NCBI GenBank assembly: GCA_047967505.1
Contig: CM106540.1
Source: Dipteris shenzhenensis
Taxonomy: Eukaryota > Polypodiophyta > Polypodiopsida > Gleicheniales
Length of the DNA stretch: 64,000 nt
Strand: one strand, 5' to 3'
Position numbers and translations under genes: made by a program. Shown here one piece after another: positions 36,523-46,439 of the stretch (position 1 is the first letter of the stretch; every line of letters starts with the position of its first letter). The notes under the pieces were generated by a model. It did not search any database, was not told the origin of the DNA, and saw only the letters and a program-made list of their open reading frames with translations.

Positions 36523-37014
36523 ATGGGATACTATGACAGTGACTATGACGGAGATCATGAGACCAGGAGATTAACACAGAGATATGCATTTTTCCTTGGT
36601 CAAGGTGCTATATCATGGTTATCAAACAAACAGTCAACTTTTTCTTTGTCTTCGACTGAAGTAGAATATAGAGCACTCACTACAGGTGCATGTGAGGCTA
36701 TATGGCTCAGAAGACTATTGTTAGAAATAGATTACTTTGATAAGTCTAAGCCAACAACAATATACTATGATAATCAATCGGCTTAAGCATTGGCTAAAAA
36801 TCTAGTATATCACTCCAGGACAAAGCACATTGATGTCAGAGAGCACTTCATCAGAGAAAGAGTGTTACTTGGTGACATCACACTACAGCATTGTGATAGC
36901 AAAGAAAATGTTGCAGACATCTTTACCAAACCACTCAGTAAAGAGCTATTCGAGAAACACCGACTAGCTCTTGGTTTGACGCAAAGGAAGGCCATTCCCA
37001 TTAAAGGGGTGTGA
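36523..37014 (+). pseudogene. Copia RNase H and C-terminal tail
   Basis: After a one-base frame change near 36520 the frame gives YYDSDYDGD, AISWLSNKQSTFSLSSTEVE, YRALTTGACEAIWL and YYDNQSA. Then comes TAA 36784, ALAKNLVYHSRTKHIDV and DIFTKPLSKELFEKHR. The D-E-D residues of RNase H are present. RNase H removes the RNA strand during reverse transcription. The frame ends at TGA 37012, and GAGGGAAGG just before 37103 is the likely polypurine tract. Confidence 0.88.
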
Positions 37015-37102
37015 TGGAATGTAATGCTCAATCCTTCTTCGATTCCCCAAAATCATCATCTTGAGGGAAGGCCTACTTCATGATGTTGATCTTGAGGGAA
37101 GG

Positions 37103-37356
37103 TGTTGAGAGTTCACGCTCAACATCATGTGATCATGTGTGCATAGCACCATCACGTGATCATATGTGCATAGCACTAACCTTATAGAGTGCTATAAAGG
37201 AAAGGGTTAGATCCCCTAACCCTAACCCTAAATAGGTTTGTATATATTTTATTTTTTCAACTAAATCTATACAGTTAGTCATTTGTGGTGTGCTCTCTAG
37301 CTGTGCCCTCTCTCCTCATCTCCACTCTTCTCCTCTCCCCTCTTCATATTTTGTCA
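37103..37356 (+). repeat. Copia 3' LTR, 254 bases
   Basis: It is the same sequence as the 5' LTR with about nine substitutions and one 3-base gap. A TATAAAG box lies near 37193 and the CCCTAACCCTAACCCTAAA motif is conserved. Confidence 0.92.
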
Positions 37357-37361
37357 AGTTA
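37357..37361. repeat. Target-site duplication AGTTA, right copy
   Basis: Pairs with 30329-30333. Confidence 0.9.
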
Positions 37362-38225
37362 ACCTCGGCCTCATTTAGTTGGTAGCTCGTAAAGCATAGC
37401 GGGTAGTCCAGGTTATGCTTCCCTGGTTGGGCTAACACACATGATAACAAATCTCAACACCGGTGTAGTGGCTAGAGCTAGTTTAAGGGTTTTGATGGAC
37501 TTCTAGCATTCCTCGATCCACTCAAAGGATACTAGCAGTTTGTATAATGGGAGGGCTATGTTTGCGTAGAACAAGATGAACCTCTTGTAATAGCCTATGT
37601 GGCCAGTAAATCATTGGACACCTTTGGCATTGGTGGGGGGTGGTAACTTCAAGATGAGTTTGATTTTATTGTGGTCCATAGAGATTCCATTCCGTGATAC
37701 TATGTGGCCAAGAATGACACCATGTTTGACCCAGAACTGGCACTTAAGAGGGTTCAAGGATATGCGGTATAAGTGGCACTTCTTAAGGACGAGCCTAAGG
37801 TATTTCAAGTGGTCATCCCACGTCGAGTTCACATAAATGTCATCCAAGAAGACTTCCACAAAGTCTCTCAGATATTCTTTGAATACCATGATCATCATCA
37901 GTTGTTGCAAGGTAGCAGGGGCATTGGTTAATCCAAATATCATCACCCTAGCCACATACACTCCCCACTCAGTTGTTGCGAAGGCCGTTTTATGTTGGTC
38001 CTGTGGGGAAATAGACACTTGGTTGTAACCCAAAAACCCGTCTAGGAAACTATAGGCTTCCTTTCCGGCCACCCTTTCTAGAACATGTTCCATGAATGGC
38101 AAGGGGTAGTGGTCATGTCTAGTGGCAACGTTAACATTTTTCAAATCCACGCATACTCTAATTTTTTCATTTTTCTTTATGACTATGGGGCCTTTTAGCC
38201 TAGAAGGAAAATAGCCCTCCACCAA
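37362..38225 (-). pseudogene. Gypsy reverse transcriptase and start of RNase H
   Basis: From right to left: VEGYFPSRLKGPIVIKKNEK, IRVCVDLKNVN, HDHYPLPFMEHVLERVAG, FLDGFLGYNQVSI, FGLTNAPATLQQLM and the catalytic VEVFLDDIYVNS. The tail continues through KLPPPTNAKGVQ to YQLNEAEV next to the Copia insertion. FLDD instead of YVDD/YIDD is common in some plant gypsy clades. The frame 37611-38225 is open for 204 codons. The RT N-terminus (NPKYALIVREE, DAGFMYA; 38690-38760) lies beyond the foldback insertion. Confidence 0.85.
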
Positions 38226-38688
38226 TCAAAGGAGGTCCAATGTAACGTTGAAAAAATACAAAATAGGAAGAAAAAAGAAATATTGTCAAGTTTGCATTCA
38301 ATGAGGATACTTGAGCTACTTTATTATATCTAACATACGGTGCAAAATTTGGTACTTCTGACATCACCGGTGCATCCAAAGCAGGGAAAAACCCTCGAAA
38401 TGACATTTGAAACACTAAAAATGGGCACCCGGAGGCCCGAGAAAGGCCCGCAAAAAAAAGTGCACTAAAGAAAGTGATTTGACAAGTTGGCAAGGGGCCA
38501 AAAAGGCCCAAATGTCATTGCTTGGGTTTTGGCCTGCTCCACACGCACCGGTGATGTCAGAAGTACCGAATTTTGCATCGTATATCAGTGGAGTTATGCC
38601 ATATTTTAGTGTTTTAGAGGAAAGAAAAATGAAGAAATTGTGAATTTCTCTCAAGGCCCCACAATGAGCTCCCTTTTTGCCTAATGCA
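38226..38688. mobile_element. Foldback (MITE-like) insertion in the gypsy RT
   Basis: The RT frame stops at VEGYF (38225) and resumes with AGFMYA at about 38700, so about 465 bases are extra. Within it 38342-38373 and 38545-38576 are near-perfect inverted repeats of 32 bases (one mismatch). Weaker pairing extends outward to the ends and inward to AATGACATTTG. The whole insert could fold into one long imperfect hairpin with a loop of about 130 bases. Target duplication was not resolved. Confidence 0.7.
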
Positions 38689-38689
38689 T

Positions 38690-39571
38690 ACATGAATCCC
38701 GCATCTATGAGATTCTAGGTTTCCTCCCTCACTATGAGTGCATATTTGGGATTCATAGAGTAGGGGAATTGACGTATCAGTCGTCTAGCATGAGGATCGT
38801 GTGCTGCACTAGCACCCCTTTCATGTTGGTGGACTTCCAGGCCATGCAGTCTTTGTACTCTTGTAGGAGAGCTATTAAAGTGTTCTCCTTGTTGGGGGTG
38901 AGATCATCGGTGATGAATACGGGTTGGGGGTCCTGCGCTTCTGAGGCTAGGTTTACCTCCTTGATCAGGGCTAGTCCGTTGTACCCTTGGGAGCATGTGT
39001 CTTCCCGAGACCTCTTGGCTTGTTGGTATAAGATCTTGCAATCCTCGATCGTGTAGGCCTTGTAATGGGTACCTGTTGTAGGTCCTCTTTTTCTTCTCAG
39101 CTTCCTCCTTTATTTCTGCAGGAGTAGTGGTCCCTTTGGCCTTAGCCGAGCTTTTGGATATAAGGAGTTTTAGACCTAAAGGGGGCTCTTCCATAGCACT
39201 TATAGAGCCGACAGGGGAGGTTATCTTACTCACCCGGGTTCCCCAATTGGAGGAGAACTCATGGTGAGTAGTCATGGCACCCACGTATGATAGCAAGTGG
39301 AGATCGGATTTTACCCTTATGGTTCCCTTGCTTACCTGTTCGGGTTTGAGCATGTTAAACATTCTTAGGGGAACCACTGGGGTCAGACCCATCGAGCTCT
39401 GGGGTGGTAACCTGGAACCCTATTCTCTTTGGGACATCTAGCTTGGGACGAGGTGACACCAGAATTCATCAGACTCCCTTTCATCCTCTTCCCTGTCACA
39501 AGGTTGGAATAGCTTCATAGACGTTCACGCGGTGGTGTCGGATTTTGCCAGCGAAAAGGTGTCTTGACAAT
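38690..39571 (-). pseudogene. Gypsy pol segment between protease and RT
   Basis: The 38690-38760 end carries the RT N-terminal motif RQFPYSMNPKYALIVREE. The rest (frame 38904-39392) has no motif I can name but is in the expected place and direction. Frame changes are present. Confidence 0.55.
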
Positions 39572-39579
39572 GGGTGGGC

Positions 39580-40066
39580 CCTGGGGCACCAACTCCCTTT
39601 CATAAGAAAACCTATCAAAGTCTTGAGTATGAGATGAATTTGATGATATGCCATGAGTAGAATTTATTCAAATAAACATGGTTGTGTTCTACACTAAAAG
39701 AGCTTTAAATATGTCTTTACACCTTGAAATTTGGATAACACATGAAAAAGTTACATTAATTTGAAAGGAAATGGGTTTTCATATTTTAGTGTATTTTTTG
39801 TTTTACCCCCCCCATCCAAAAAACCCCCCTCCCCTTGGGCCTCACATATTATGAAAATAATCTACAAATCTTAAAATCTTGCATATTTTTCAAGATATAT
39901 ACCTTATATTTTGTGGGAGGATGGACAAAATATTTTCATATTTTTCCCTTGCATATTTGAAATTTATTAAGGAAATCCATGCATATTATATGTGGACCTT
40001 GTCCCCCCATACGTTGCATTTTGGACGAGGGTAGTAACATATTACATATTGAGTTGGTGCCCCAGG
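39580..40066. mobile_element. Non-autonomous TIR element, copy A (487 bases)
   Basis: Ends CCTGGGGCACCAACTC and GAGTTGGTGCCCCAGG are perfect 16-base inverted repeats. The flanks GGGTGGGC (39572-39579 and 40067-40074) are an exact 8-base target duplication. Eight bases suggests the hAT superfamily; the TIR start is not a textbook hAT end. There is no coding capacity. It interrupts the gypsy pol region. Confidence 0.85.
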
Positions 40067-40074
40067 GGGTGGGC

Positions 40075-40330
40075 CTTGTAGGCATGCAAGTCCACTCGCA
40101 TTATTTGCTCCTCATGCCGCAAGTAGATGTTATCATGCACGAGCCCGAACATTCGTAAGAAGGGCTGCCTAGGATAGCTTCATATCTTGGCTACTGCCAA
40201 GTGAAGTCCATGAATATGAACCTAATGGGGTACGTGAATCCAAATACCTTGATGTTTATGCCAGTAAGCACTCCTAGGGGCTCAACAGCTCCACCATCGG
40301 CTAACTTTACTACCATATGGGTTTGCTCGA
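40075..40330 (-). pseudogene. Gypsy aspartic protease, distal half
   Basis: The minus frame gives VVKLADGGAVEPLGVLTG, INIKVFGFTYPIRFIFMDF and YEAILG, matching the second half of retropepsin-like domains of plant gypsy elements. It lies between the two inserted TIR elements. Confidence 0.65.
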
Positions 40331-40338
40331 GTGCAGGC

Positions 40339-40824
40339 CTTGGGACACTAGATCAATATGTAATATGTTACTACCCTCGTCTAAAATCCAGGGTATGGGG
40401 GGCCAAGGTCTATATAGAATATGCATGGATTTCCTTAAAATTTTTCAAATATGTAAGGGAAAAATATGAAAATTTCATGTCCCCCTCCCCACAAAATATA
40501 AGGTATGTACCTTGAAAAATATGCAAGATTTTAAGATTTGTACATATTTTTCATAATATGTGAGGCCGAAGGGGGGGGGTCTTTTGGATGAGGGGGGGTA
40601 AAACTAAAAGTACACTAAAATATGAAAACCCATCTCCTTTCAAATGAATGTAACTTTTTCATGTGTAACCCAAATTTCAAAATATAAAGACATATTTGAA
40701 GCTCTTTTAGTGTAGAACGCAACCATGTTAATTTGACTAATTTCTAATCATGGCATATTGTTAAATTCATCTCATACTCAAGATTTTGATAGGTTTTATT
40801 ACTAAAGGGAGTTGGCACCCCAAG
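40339..40824. mobile_element. Non-autonomous TIR element, copy B (inverted)
   Basis: Its minus strand matches copy A over the full length (ATATGTAATATGTTACTACC, CAAAATATAAGG, ACCCATCTCC, TGAAGCTCTTTTAGTGTAGAA and so on). Its ends are more eroded (CTTGGGACAC and GTTGGCACCCCAAG). Flanks GTGCAGGC and GTGCGGGC (40331-40338, 40825-40832) agree at 7 of 8 bases. The poorer TIR suggests it is the older insertion. Confidence 0.8.
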
Positions 40825-40846
40825 GTGCGGGCTTTCCCCATTTCAC

Positions 40847-41146
40847 CTAGTATTCCTTGGTACTGACATTCACTCCCACTCCCCCATCCAAGATGGCATC
40901 AACCTTTTGGTGTTGATAGATTGTGGGGATAGCAGTGTTCATGTCATCACCCTCGAAGTACTGGCCTAGCTTGTTGATGGGAACCTTGGGTAGGTTCTGT
41001 TCTTCCAGTGACAATTGGTTGGTAGGGCCTAGGGGCAAGGGCAATCTATTCATCCAATTGGATAGATCATGCCACAGGATGAGATTTCCTCTTAGTAGGG
41101 AGGCAATCGGCATTTTTACCTCTGTCGATAGGAAGGATGCCATCAA
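40847..41146 (-). pseudogene. Gypsy protease N-terminal half
   Basis: The frame ends in IYQHQKVDAILDGGVGVNVS. The DGG triplet is the variant active-site motif used by several plant gypsy clades in place of DTG/DSG. Upstream residues fall in the tandemly duplicated stretch 40892-41379. Confidence 0.65.
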
Positions 41147-41379
41147 CCTTTTGGTGTTGATAGATTGTGGGGATAGCGGTGTTCATGTCATCACCCTCAA
41201 AGTACTGGCCTAGCTTGTTGATGGGAACCTTGGGTAGGTTCTATTCTTCCAGCGACAATCGGTTGGTAGGGCCTAGGGGCAAGGGCAATCTGTTCATCCA
41301 ATTGGATAGATCATGCCACAGGTGGGATTTCCTCTTAGTAGGGAGGCAATCGGCATTTTTACCTCTGTCGATAGGAAGG
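40892..41379. repeat. Tandem duplication of about 244 bases inside the gypsy element
   Basis: The stretch starting GATG(G/C)CATCAACCTTTTGG is present at 40892 and 41136 with only a few differences, including a 1-base indel (CAGGATGAGAT versus CAGGTGGGAT). Similarity is far higher than in the old repeats elsewhere, so the duplication is fairly recent. Confidence 0.92.
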
Positions 41380-44300
41380 CAGCCAACCCGGCACTATCGC
41401 AGGGTTCTTGTGAAGACTCTCCTTCCATGGATAATAGGTCCTCGATTCTGTAAAGGTCTCCTTCCTCCTGTAGGTTTTGCAGCACTGGGTCTTCCTGGAA
41501 CATTCTCTGCATCAGATCCGGAGCTTCTGACTGATCGAAGCTAAAATGTTCCTCTTCCTCCACCTTTTTTCGGAACCTTGAGCGATTTCACTCCTCGGTG
41601 GGTGATTAGGTGAGCTGTATGGATAGTATCTGACCCTCTGCTTGCTTTGTGTCGATGCTCAAACTTCTCTTGGCAATCCTATACCAAGTTTTGAGCATCT
41701 ATTACGTATTGCTTTTCTAGGACTGGTGGGTCAGGATAGGTCTCCTTATAGGAGGGCGAGGGTGCTAGGCCTTGGGCCTGCATTGGCTTGTTTACATCTA
41801 GAATCGGAGGTACCTCAAGGTGACCCTAGGTGGAAGCACATTCAAAAGCAGAGGAGGTAGCGAGAGTGGTTGTCTCTTCATTGAAACTGTCCTGGACAAG
41901 CACCTAGTCAGACCCATCGCCTACCCTTATGGCCTTCTTGGACCAGGTCAAGGGGTGTTGAGGGATCTCAGGGCCTATGGCAGTAGGGACCCTTTATCTT
42001 TCCTTGCCAATTTTCTCATTGCCTTGCCTAATGCCTTGCCTTGCATCCTAGTGATGACTTTTAGGGGCACAGTGGGCCACCTGGCCTTGTTTGATGCTAA
42101 GCAGGTTAAGTCTAGTGCTCTTTGGCAGGGTGATCGGGGTTGTTGATCTTCTCATGAGACAGTCCTAGAATAGATGCTCAGTCCCACACCCTACACACAA
42201 GGGTGTGGGGTTGTTCGTGGGTGGAGCAGGGGGTACGATCCCTATAGGGATAGTCCAAGAAATGTGGCCCCTAGCACTTGAAGTAGGACAACGGAGGGTT
42301 CAAAGTACTCAATAGGGGCATTCACTTGCTCGATGGGGGCCCTGGCAGGTGTAATATTGGAGCAGGGGCCCTCAGGCTAAGTTTAGGTCTCTCGCCCTCG
42401 AGTTTATGGGGGCGGTTTGGAACACGGGGACCTACTGATGCTCTGGTAGGAGGTAATGTCTTAGGGTGCTACTTCCTTCCTTGTAGGGGTAGTAGTCGTG
42501 CAATCCGTGATCTGGATCCGTCTCCTCCCAGCCATTGCGCACTTCCTCTACCAGCACTTGATTGACCCGAGCTATACGAGGTAGTGGAGGTTGAGGGCTC
42601 AATATGGGTGGTGGTAACGGAGCTGGCTAAGCTCTGTACTAGCTTGAACTAGCCAAAGGACCACCCTGTGTGTTCAGGGGGTTAGGCGGAGTTGTTAGGG
42701 CTAATGGGGATCTCATTTGATACATGGATTGGGGAAGGGACCTCGGAAATCAACATTGGGAGGTATCGTGTTTTCCCCACCTATGGCAATGTGCGCAGTA
42801 GAGTGCCGGCCTTGCCCTCAAGCGCAGACACTCATTGGAGGGATGGTTGCCATTGCATACCAATGTTGTCTCTCCGTGGAAACAAGTGGGGGTTGCTTGG
42901 TGCCTCCTTGGAGGTTCCTATCCTCCACTGCTGGCCTAGATGATTTAGCAGATTGGAGGCCAGGTCACTCATATCCGAGCCCTTGGGCTCGTTGGTCTCC
43001 TTCTTGACTATTTCTACACTTGAAGACCTAACTGATGGAGCTATTTCTGAGGGATTCGGGGTTCTATTCGAACTCGTCTTGTCCATCATGTTGTGACTTA
43101 TACGGATGGCCACCTTGTTGCATAGATCGAAGGAGGTAGGATTCATCACCATTAGGTGGTCATGCATCTTTGGGTTTGCCAATCCGATGAGGAAGTGTGG
43201 CAACAGTCATTCTCGTCGCTCATCCACTCGTACGATTGACAGTGGGCATTGAGGTGCTTGATTCTAGCAATGTAATCCCTAAGGTATTCCTTGTTGTTCT
43301 GCTTTACCTCATACAATTGATTAATTGGGACTCCATTTATGGCTGCTGTGGGGGCAAACCCCACAATGAAGGCCTTTGTCAATGTCTCCCAGTTGACTTT
43401 CTCTTTTGGGGTGAGAGCCCTATACCATTGGCCTGCTCTGCCATCCAAGCTCAAGCCAAATGCATTGGCCATTTCTAGGTCCTCGGAGCACCAAAAGCTT
43501 CACAAATTTGTTTAAATCACTCCATGTGGGAGACCGAGTCTCCTTCTCTAAGGAATTTGGTCATTAACTTAGAGATATCTATGAGTCGGCTCCTTCTCGA
43601 ATCGCTCCTTCTCAAATCACTCCTCAAATCATTAATTTGGTCTCCTTCTCAAATCACTCCTCGAGGGATTTGCAACCCCTGCAAGATATACTGGGGCGAG
43701 TGGAGGTGGTGTGGCGCCCCGCATTCACCAAGATGCACATTGCCTCATCAGTTTGAGTAGCTGGTGGGGCGATGTTGCTGTGGGCCTGATGGGACTTTAA
43801 GCCTAGCCCTGGTGGTGGTATCCACATAGTTGCTCGTTCAAGCATTGGAACAGATGAGCCAAGGCCTACATTCACCGGTGCAATGGGTATGGATGGAAAT
43901 GGACATACTCCCGGAGGAGGTGGGTCCTGGGACATGGGAACGGTGGTTCCATGAAATGGGCAATAAAGTGGGAACCGTGGTGCCCCATAGTTGACAAAAG
44001 TTGGTGGCACATGGGCTGTTGGCATAAGGTGCCCCTCTTTGGAAGTTCCTCGCATCCCCTTGGCTAGGGTCTTGCCCTCGAAATTCCCTCATCCAAGGAT
44101 CTTCCTCATCCATGCATTCCCATTGGGGAGGTCTTGCATAGGAGAAGGGTCATGGGTCTGTGAAGGTGGTTTCCATCCTGGTCGGGAGCTAGATGTTGCT
44201 GACCTTCCCTTCCAGCAGACATGCCGACAAAGGGGTTCTCCATGTCTGCCGACTCTATTCAGCCTAAATGTCTGAACATGTTGGAGAATGTATCTCTTAG

Positions 44301-44532
44301 CCTGGATGTAACTGAAGGTGTGGGAGAGTTGGGAGAGGACATAGTAGTGAATGGGGCTTCGAAATCCCTTAGACCCGAGGGGTTCCTGTGGGGGACCTAT
44401 TGCCAAGTGGGGGCTAGGAATTGAGCATCTAGATCCCCAGCTAGGGCAAAAGGTGGGCTGGGTGTAGCTCGAAGCACTATCTTTCGACACGAGATCCTTG
44501 GACAAAATTCTCCCGGACCTCAAGTGCATCAC
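41380..44532 (-). pseudogene. Gypsy Gag and Gag-protease linker
   Basis: From right to left: MMHLRSGRIL at 44532, Pro-rich stretches to about 43650, the gag capsid motif LDGRAGQWYRALTPKEKVNW with LYEVKQNN-K-EYLRDYIARIK (43152-43472), a basic linker, and a variant knuckle CAHCHRWGKHDTSQC (about 42765-42810). Then an eroded linker runs to the acidic frame 41294-41563. Gag forms the virus-like particle. Frameshifts separate the segments and part of 41600-42700 shows no clear frame. Confidence 0.7.
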
Positions 44533-44559
44533 TCAGGTTGAAGGGATAGGTTATCGCAC

Positions 44560-45130
44560 TAGACAACAGGATAGCAGTACCACGACGGGTGGTGTAATAG
44601 GGGTTGGTGAAATAAATTGTGCCACGTGTTTGGCGGGATAAGAAGCAAATGGTATCCCCACAGATGTAGGGATAAGCTTAAGACAATGGTCAGAGGGATA
44701 ATGGGGTAAGTGGGATACTGATCAACACGCCGATCAGCGGTATATTTATGGCGATGGGCGACATGATAGCAAAATAGCGACGGTCGGAGGGATAACTGGG
44801 TCCAAGGTGGAATAATTATGGCAACGGGCGATGTGATTAGCAGTAGAGCGAGAGTCAGAGGGATAATCTTACCACACTGCACAAGTCGATGAAATAACGA
44901 TATAGCGACGGTCGTAGGGATAGCTCTATGGCCACAGGTCAATGGCTATCAAGTCGGCGGGATAATTAACTCTGACAAGCATTTAATCAAGGCGATGGGT
45001 TAGGCCATGCTTAGAGGTTAGGTTGGCGAGATACAGCTAACGCATCGGGTACGAGGTTTGACCAGTGAAATACAGCTAACGGGCCAGTCGACAAGATAGC
45101 TCCAGCACGCCGACCGGTGGGGGTAGTGAA
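44560..45130. repeat. Diverged GACGGTCGG-type repeat in the gypsy leader
   Basis: GCGACGGTCGGAGGGATAAC and variants (GCGACGGTCGTAGGGATAGC, GCCGATCAGCGG) recur with irregular spacing. It is related to the tighter array at 27600-28140, for example the shared GACGGTCGGTGGGATAACTC type core. Confidence 0.6.
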
Positions 45131-45630
45131 CACTATGTTGCCGATTGGTTTTTGTGGATTTTTGGGGGATTTTGCGTTTTTGTTCTGGGTTTTTTATACT
45201 AGGGGGGTGCTACACTACCTAATCTACCTACACAATGAAAAAAACTTGAAAGAAAACAATTTTTGCAATCTAAAATGCAAGATTTCTTTAGGGGTGAGTT
45301 CTATGACACAAAATCACTTCGAAATTCAGCAAGAATCATCATTTTTTGTTGTTTTTTGTGTGTTTGGACATCAAACACTCCAAAGCAATCTTACAAACTT
45401 GGTTCCTATCCACCACTAAAAACACTAAAAGGCATGAAAAACAGGCTTCAAATGATCAAAAATGACTTTCCAACAGAAAGTGATAGCTTTCCTAACTTTT
45501 CTGTCCAAAACTCTCACTTCTTCACTCATTCTTCTCTTGCAACTCCACTAATAAAGCTCCAAGTTAAGCTTATAGCCTTATGCAATGGGTAGATAACGAA
45601 GGAGACAAGTGCAATGCAAAAGCATACCTT

Positions 45631-45651
45631 CATTCCCAAGCAACGGCGCCA
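45631..45651 (-). other. Primer binding site, tRNA-Asp type
   Basis: The minus strand reads TGGCGCCGTTGCTTGGGA beside the LTR end. The familiar plant gypsy PBS is TGGCGCCGTTGCCGGGGA, so two bases differ. It fixes the orientation of the gypsy element: internal region to the left. Confidence 0.85.
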
Positions 45652-45655
45652 AAAA

Positions 45656-46165
45656 TGTGTAGGTCTTGATGGTGACTCAATTATCGTGGGGATGTTGAAG
45701 AGATGCCAATGGAGCCTCCACTCCAAGCTACTCCTTGTGAGAACAATGCAAGGCACGAGCCATCTGCATGTGTCACTCAAGCGGCCTCCTGATTGTTACA
45801 ATGTGATTCCAAGAGAACAAGAGGGAAGGGGGAGAGGGGAGAAGAGAGGGGAGGAGAGATGGGAGAAGGGAGGGAGAAGGAGATGGGAAGAGGAGAGTGA
45901 AGGGGGATGGAGTGGCAAACACAAGGGCACTACAATGGAAACAAGGGAACACCCAAAATACTCTTGGAAGAGAAGAGGGAGCTTGTATTCAAACTTGTGC
46001 AAACAACATTGAAGACCAAAGTCAACCATTTGGCCTTTTATACATGTCACCTTTCAAAGGGAGGGCCAACCCTTTTCCTTTTAGCGCTCTCCCTCTCTTT
46101 ACAAATAAAAGGCTCTTGGGCCCATAGGGTGCCAAGGCATAATACTATTCTTTCCATCTCTCCCT
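45656..46165 (-). repeat. Gypsy 5' LTR (minus orientation)
   Basis: It lies directly upstream of the PBS. On the minus strand it carries GTATAAAAGGCC (TATA box, about 46032-46043), a pyrimidine-rich tract (45820-45910), and CATCAAGACCTACACA at its end. It is homologous to the solo LTR at 24510-25025. The outer end is approximate. Confidence 0.7.
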
Positions 46166-46439
46166 ATTAGCAAAAATAGCGCTTGTGTTAACCATATAAG
46201 AGTGCTTGGGACAAGCCTGGCATTAGGAGGTGTTTCTAACCAGCCCCCAAATAGTGCTTGTGTTAGCCTCGCGCCTCTAAGGCTTAGGCTATTTGGGGCT
46301 CAAACTCCCTGAGCTTGTATTGTACTCCTTCCATGGTTGTAACCGTTGAAATAAATCATGAAGCCTAATCACCTCTAATCACTGATTACCCTACATTCGA
46401 CGATTGTACTCTGTGGATGTTAACAATATATAAGATGGC

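Larger units (their letters stand above)
30334..37356 (+). mobile_element. Complete Copia LTR retrotransposon nested in the gypsy element
   Basis: It has two LTRs (30334-30590 and 37103-37356) beginning TGTTGAG and ending TTTTGTCA, with a 5-base target duplication AGTTA at 30329-30333 and 37357-37361. PBS, Gag and pol lie between in Copia order (integrase before RT). Removing the element and one duplication restores the gypsy RNase H frame across the junction. By eye the LTRs differ at about nine positions plus a 3-base gap. The element has 13 stops and about six frameshifts, and most of protease is missing, so it cannot move on its own. Confidence 0.93.
28490..46165 (-). mobile_element. Ty3/gypsy LTR retrotransposon, minus strand, split by four later insertions
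   Basis: Order from right to left follows gypsy architecture: LTR (45656-46165), tRNA-Asp-type PBS, leader, Gag, zinc-knuckle region, protease, RT, RNase H, integrase. Insertions: Copia at 30334-37356, foldback element at about 38226-38688, TIR elements at 39580-40066 and about 40339-40824. Without them the element is about 9 kb. Stops and frameshifts are scattered, including TGA in the integrase SD-x-GTRF motif and TAATAA in the integrase core. I found no matching LTR at the left end, so the 3' end is lost or beyond recognition. The left limit is where protein similarity stops. Confidence 0.8.

Noticed and set aside
30334-37356. Non-standard nuclear genetic code (TAR = Gln) for the organism
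   Set aside because: The host genes end in ordinary TAA or similar stops, and other elements show different nonsense codons, so a genome-wide code change is not supported.
42080-42125. 5S rRNA-like word (GCTAAGCAGGTTAAG)
   Set aside because: The resemblance is short and no 5S internal control region lies around it.
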